Source: Acidobacteriota bacterium (GTDB lineage Bacteria; Acidobacteriota; Terriglobia; Bryobacterales; Bryobacteraceae). Taken from it: a stretch of 6,034 nt of DNA. The stretch lies in assembly GCA_016871135.1 (NCBI GenBank), contig VFZQ01000362.1:1-6034 (forward strand), read 5' to 3'. Under the pieces are notes generated by a model, which was given only the letters and a program-made list of their open reading frames with translations, was not told the DNA's origin and made no database searches. Of this stretch, positions 5,951 through 6,034 are shown in pieces; positions within the stretch are counted from its first letter, which is position 1; every line of letters starts with the position of its first letter. The position numbers and the translations under genes are program-made.

Positions 5951-6034
5951 TGGTACGGATGAGAGGACTTGAACCTCCACGCCCTTGCGGGCACCGGAAC
6001 CTAAATCCGGGGCGTCTGCCAATTTCGCCACATC
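5951..6034 (-). tRNA. tRNA-Leu (anticodon UAG), 5' end cut by the window edge
   Basis: Read on the minus strand, the sequence folds as a class II tRNA. The remaining acceptor bases GATG pair with CATC of the 3' acceptor strand CATCCGT, followed by A and an encoded CCA (5953-5951). The D-stem is GCG/CGC around AAATTGGCAGA. The anticodon stem is CCGGA/TCCGG with loop TTTAGGT, giving anticodon TAG at 6003-6001, which reads CUA and other CUN leucine codons. The long variable arm GCCC-GCAA-GGGC is typical of Leu. The T-arm is GGAGG-TTCAAGT-CCTCT. The first three acceptor bases lie beyond 6034, so the full length would be 87 nt. It converges on the receptor gene. Its promoter is outside the window. 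Confidence 0.95.

Noticed and set aside
1..6034. CRISPR arrays, insertion sequences and rRNA
   Set aside because: No regularly spaced repeats, transposase-like proteins, terminal inverted repeats or rRNA-like stretches were seen on either strand.

Overview
The window is about 60% GC by eye and looks like a chromosomal segment from an Acidobacteriota relative (Bryobacter/Solibacter-like). The main reason is the 1220-residue Oar-type TonB-dependent receptor: it has an N-terminal carboxypeptidase-regulatory-like domain, a plug with an N-rich 'NNNIMMDGV' motif and a C-terminal Phe. This class is strongly expanded in that phylum. The exported heme protein and the Rrf2 regulator fit the same assignment. 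The taxonomy is an inference from gene style, not from a marker gene.

Left part, minus strand (1-1869): a compact three-gene operon read right to left. It begins with an Rrf2-family regulator (1423-1869). The stop of that gene overlaps by 11 nt the start of an exported protein with a single CxxCH heme-binding motif (153-1433). Sixteen bases further on, behind a good ribosome-binding site, is the N-terminus of a third gene cut by the window edge (1-137), probably a D-threonine aldolase/DSD1-like PLP enzyme. The regulator keeps three of the four positions that hold the Fe-S cluster in E. coli IscR, so redox, iron or NO sensing is plausible.

Centre (1870-1923): an AT-rich divergent control region. 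It has a TATAAT box facing each way, each only 8-9 nt from a start codon, and an imperfect palindrome between the boxes that could be the Rrf2 operator. To its right on the plus strand lies a small stand-alone TfoX C-terminal-domain protein (1924-2181).

Right part, plus strand (2234-5896): the TonB-dependent receptor gene fills most of the window. It has its own plausible sigma-70 promoter overlapping the end of the TfoX-like gene. A 7-bp inverted repeat follows it. A minus-strand tRNA-Leu(UAG) then converges on it and runs off the right edge, missing about 3 nt of its 5' end.

No mobile elements, CRISPR arrays or rRNA were seen. The most interesting part is the Rrf2 / mono-heme exported protein / PLP-enzyme operon with its compact divergent promoter. 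The receptor and the tRNA look ordinary for this kind of genome.
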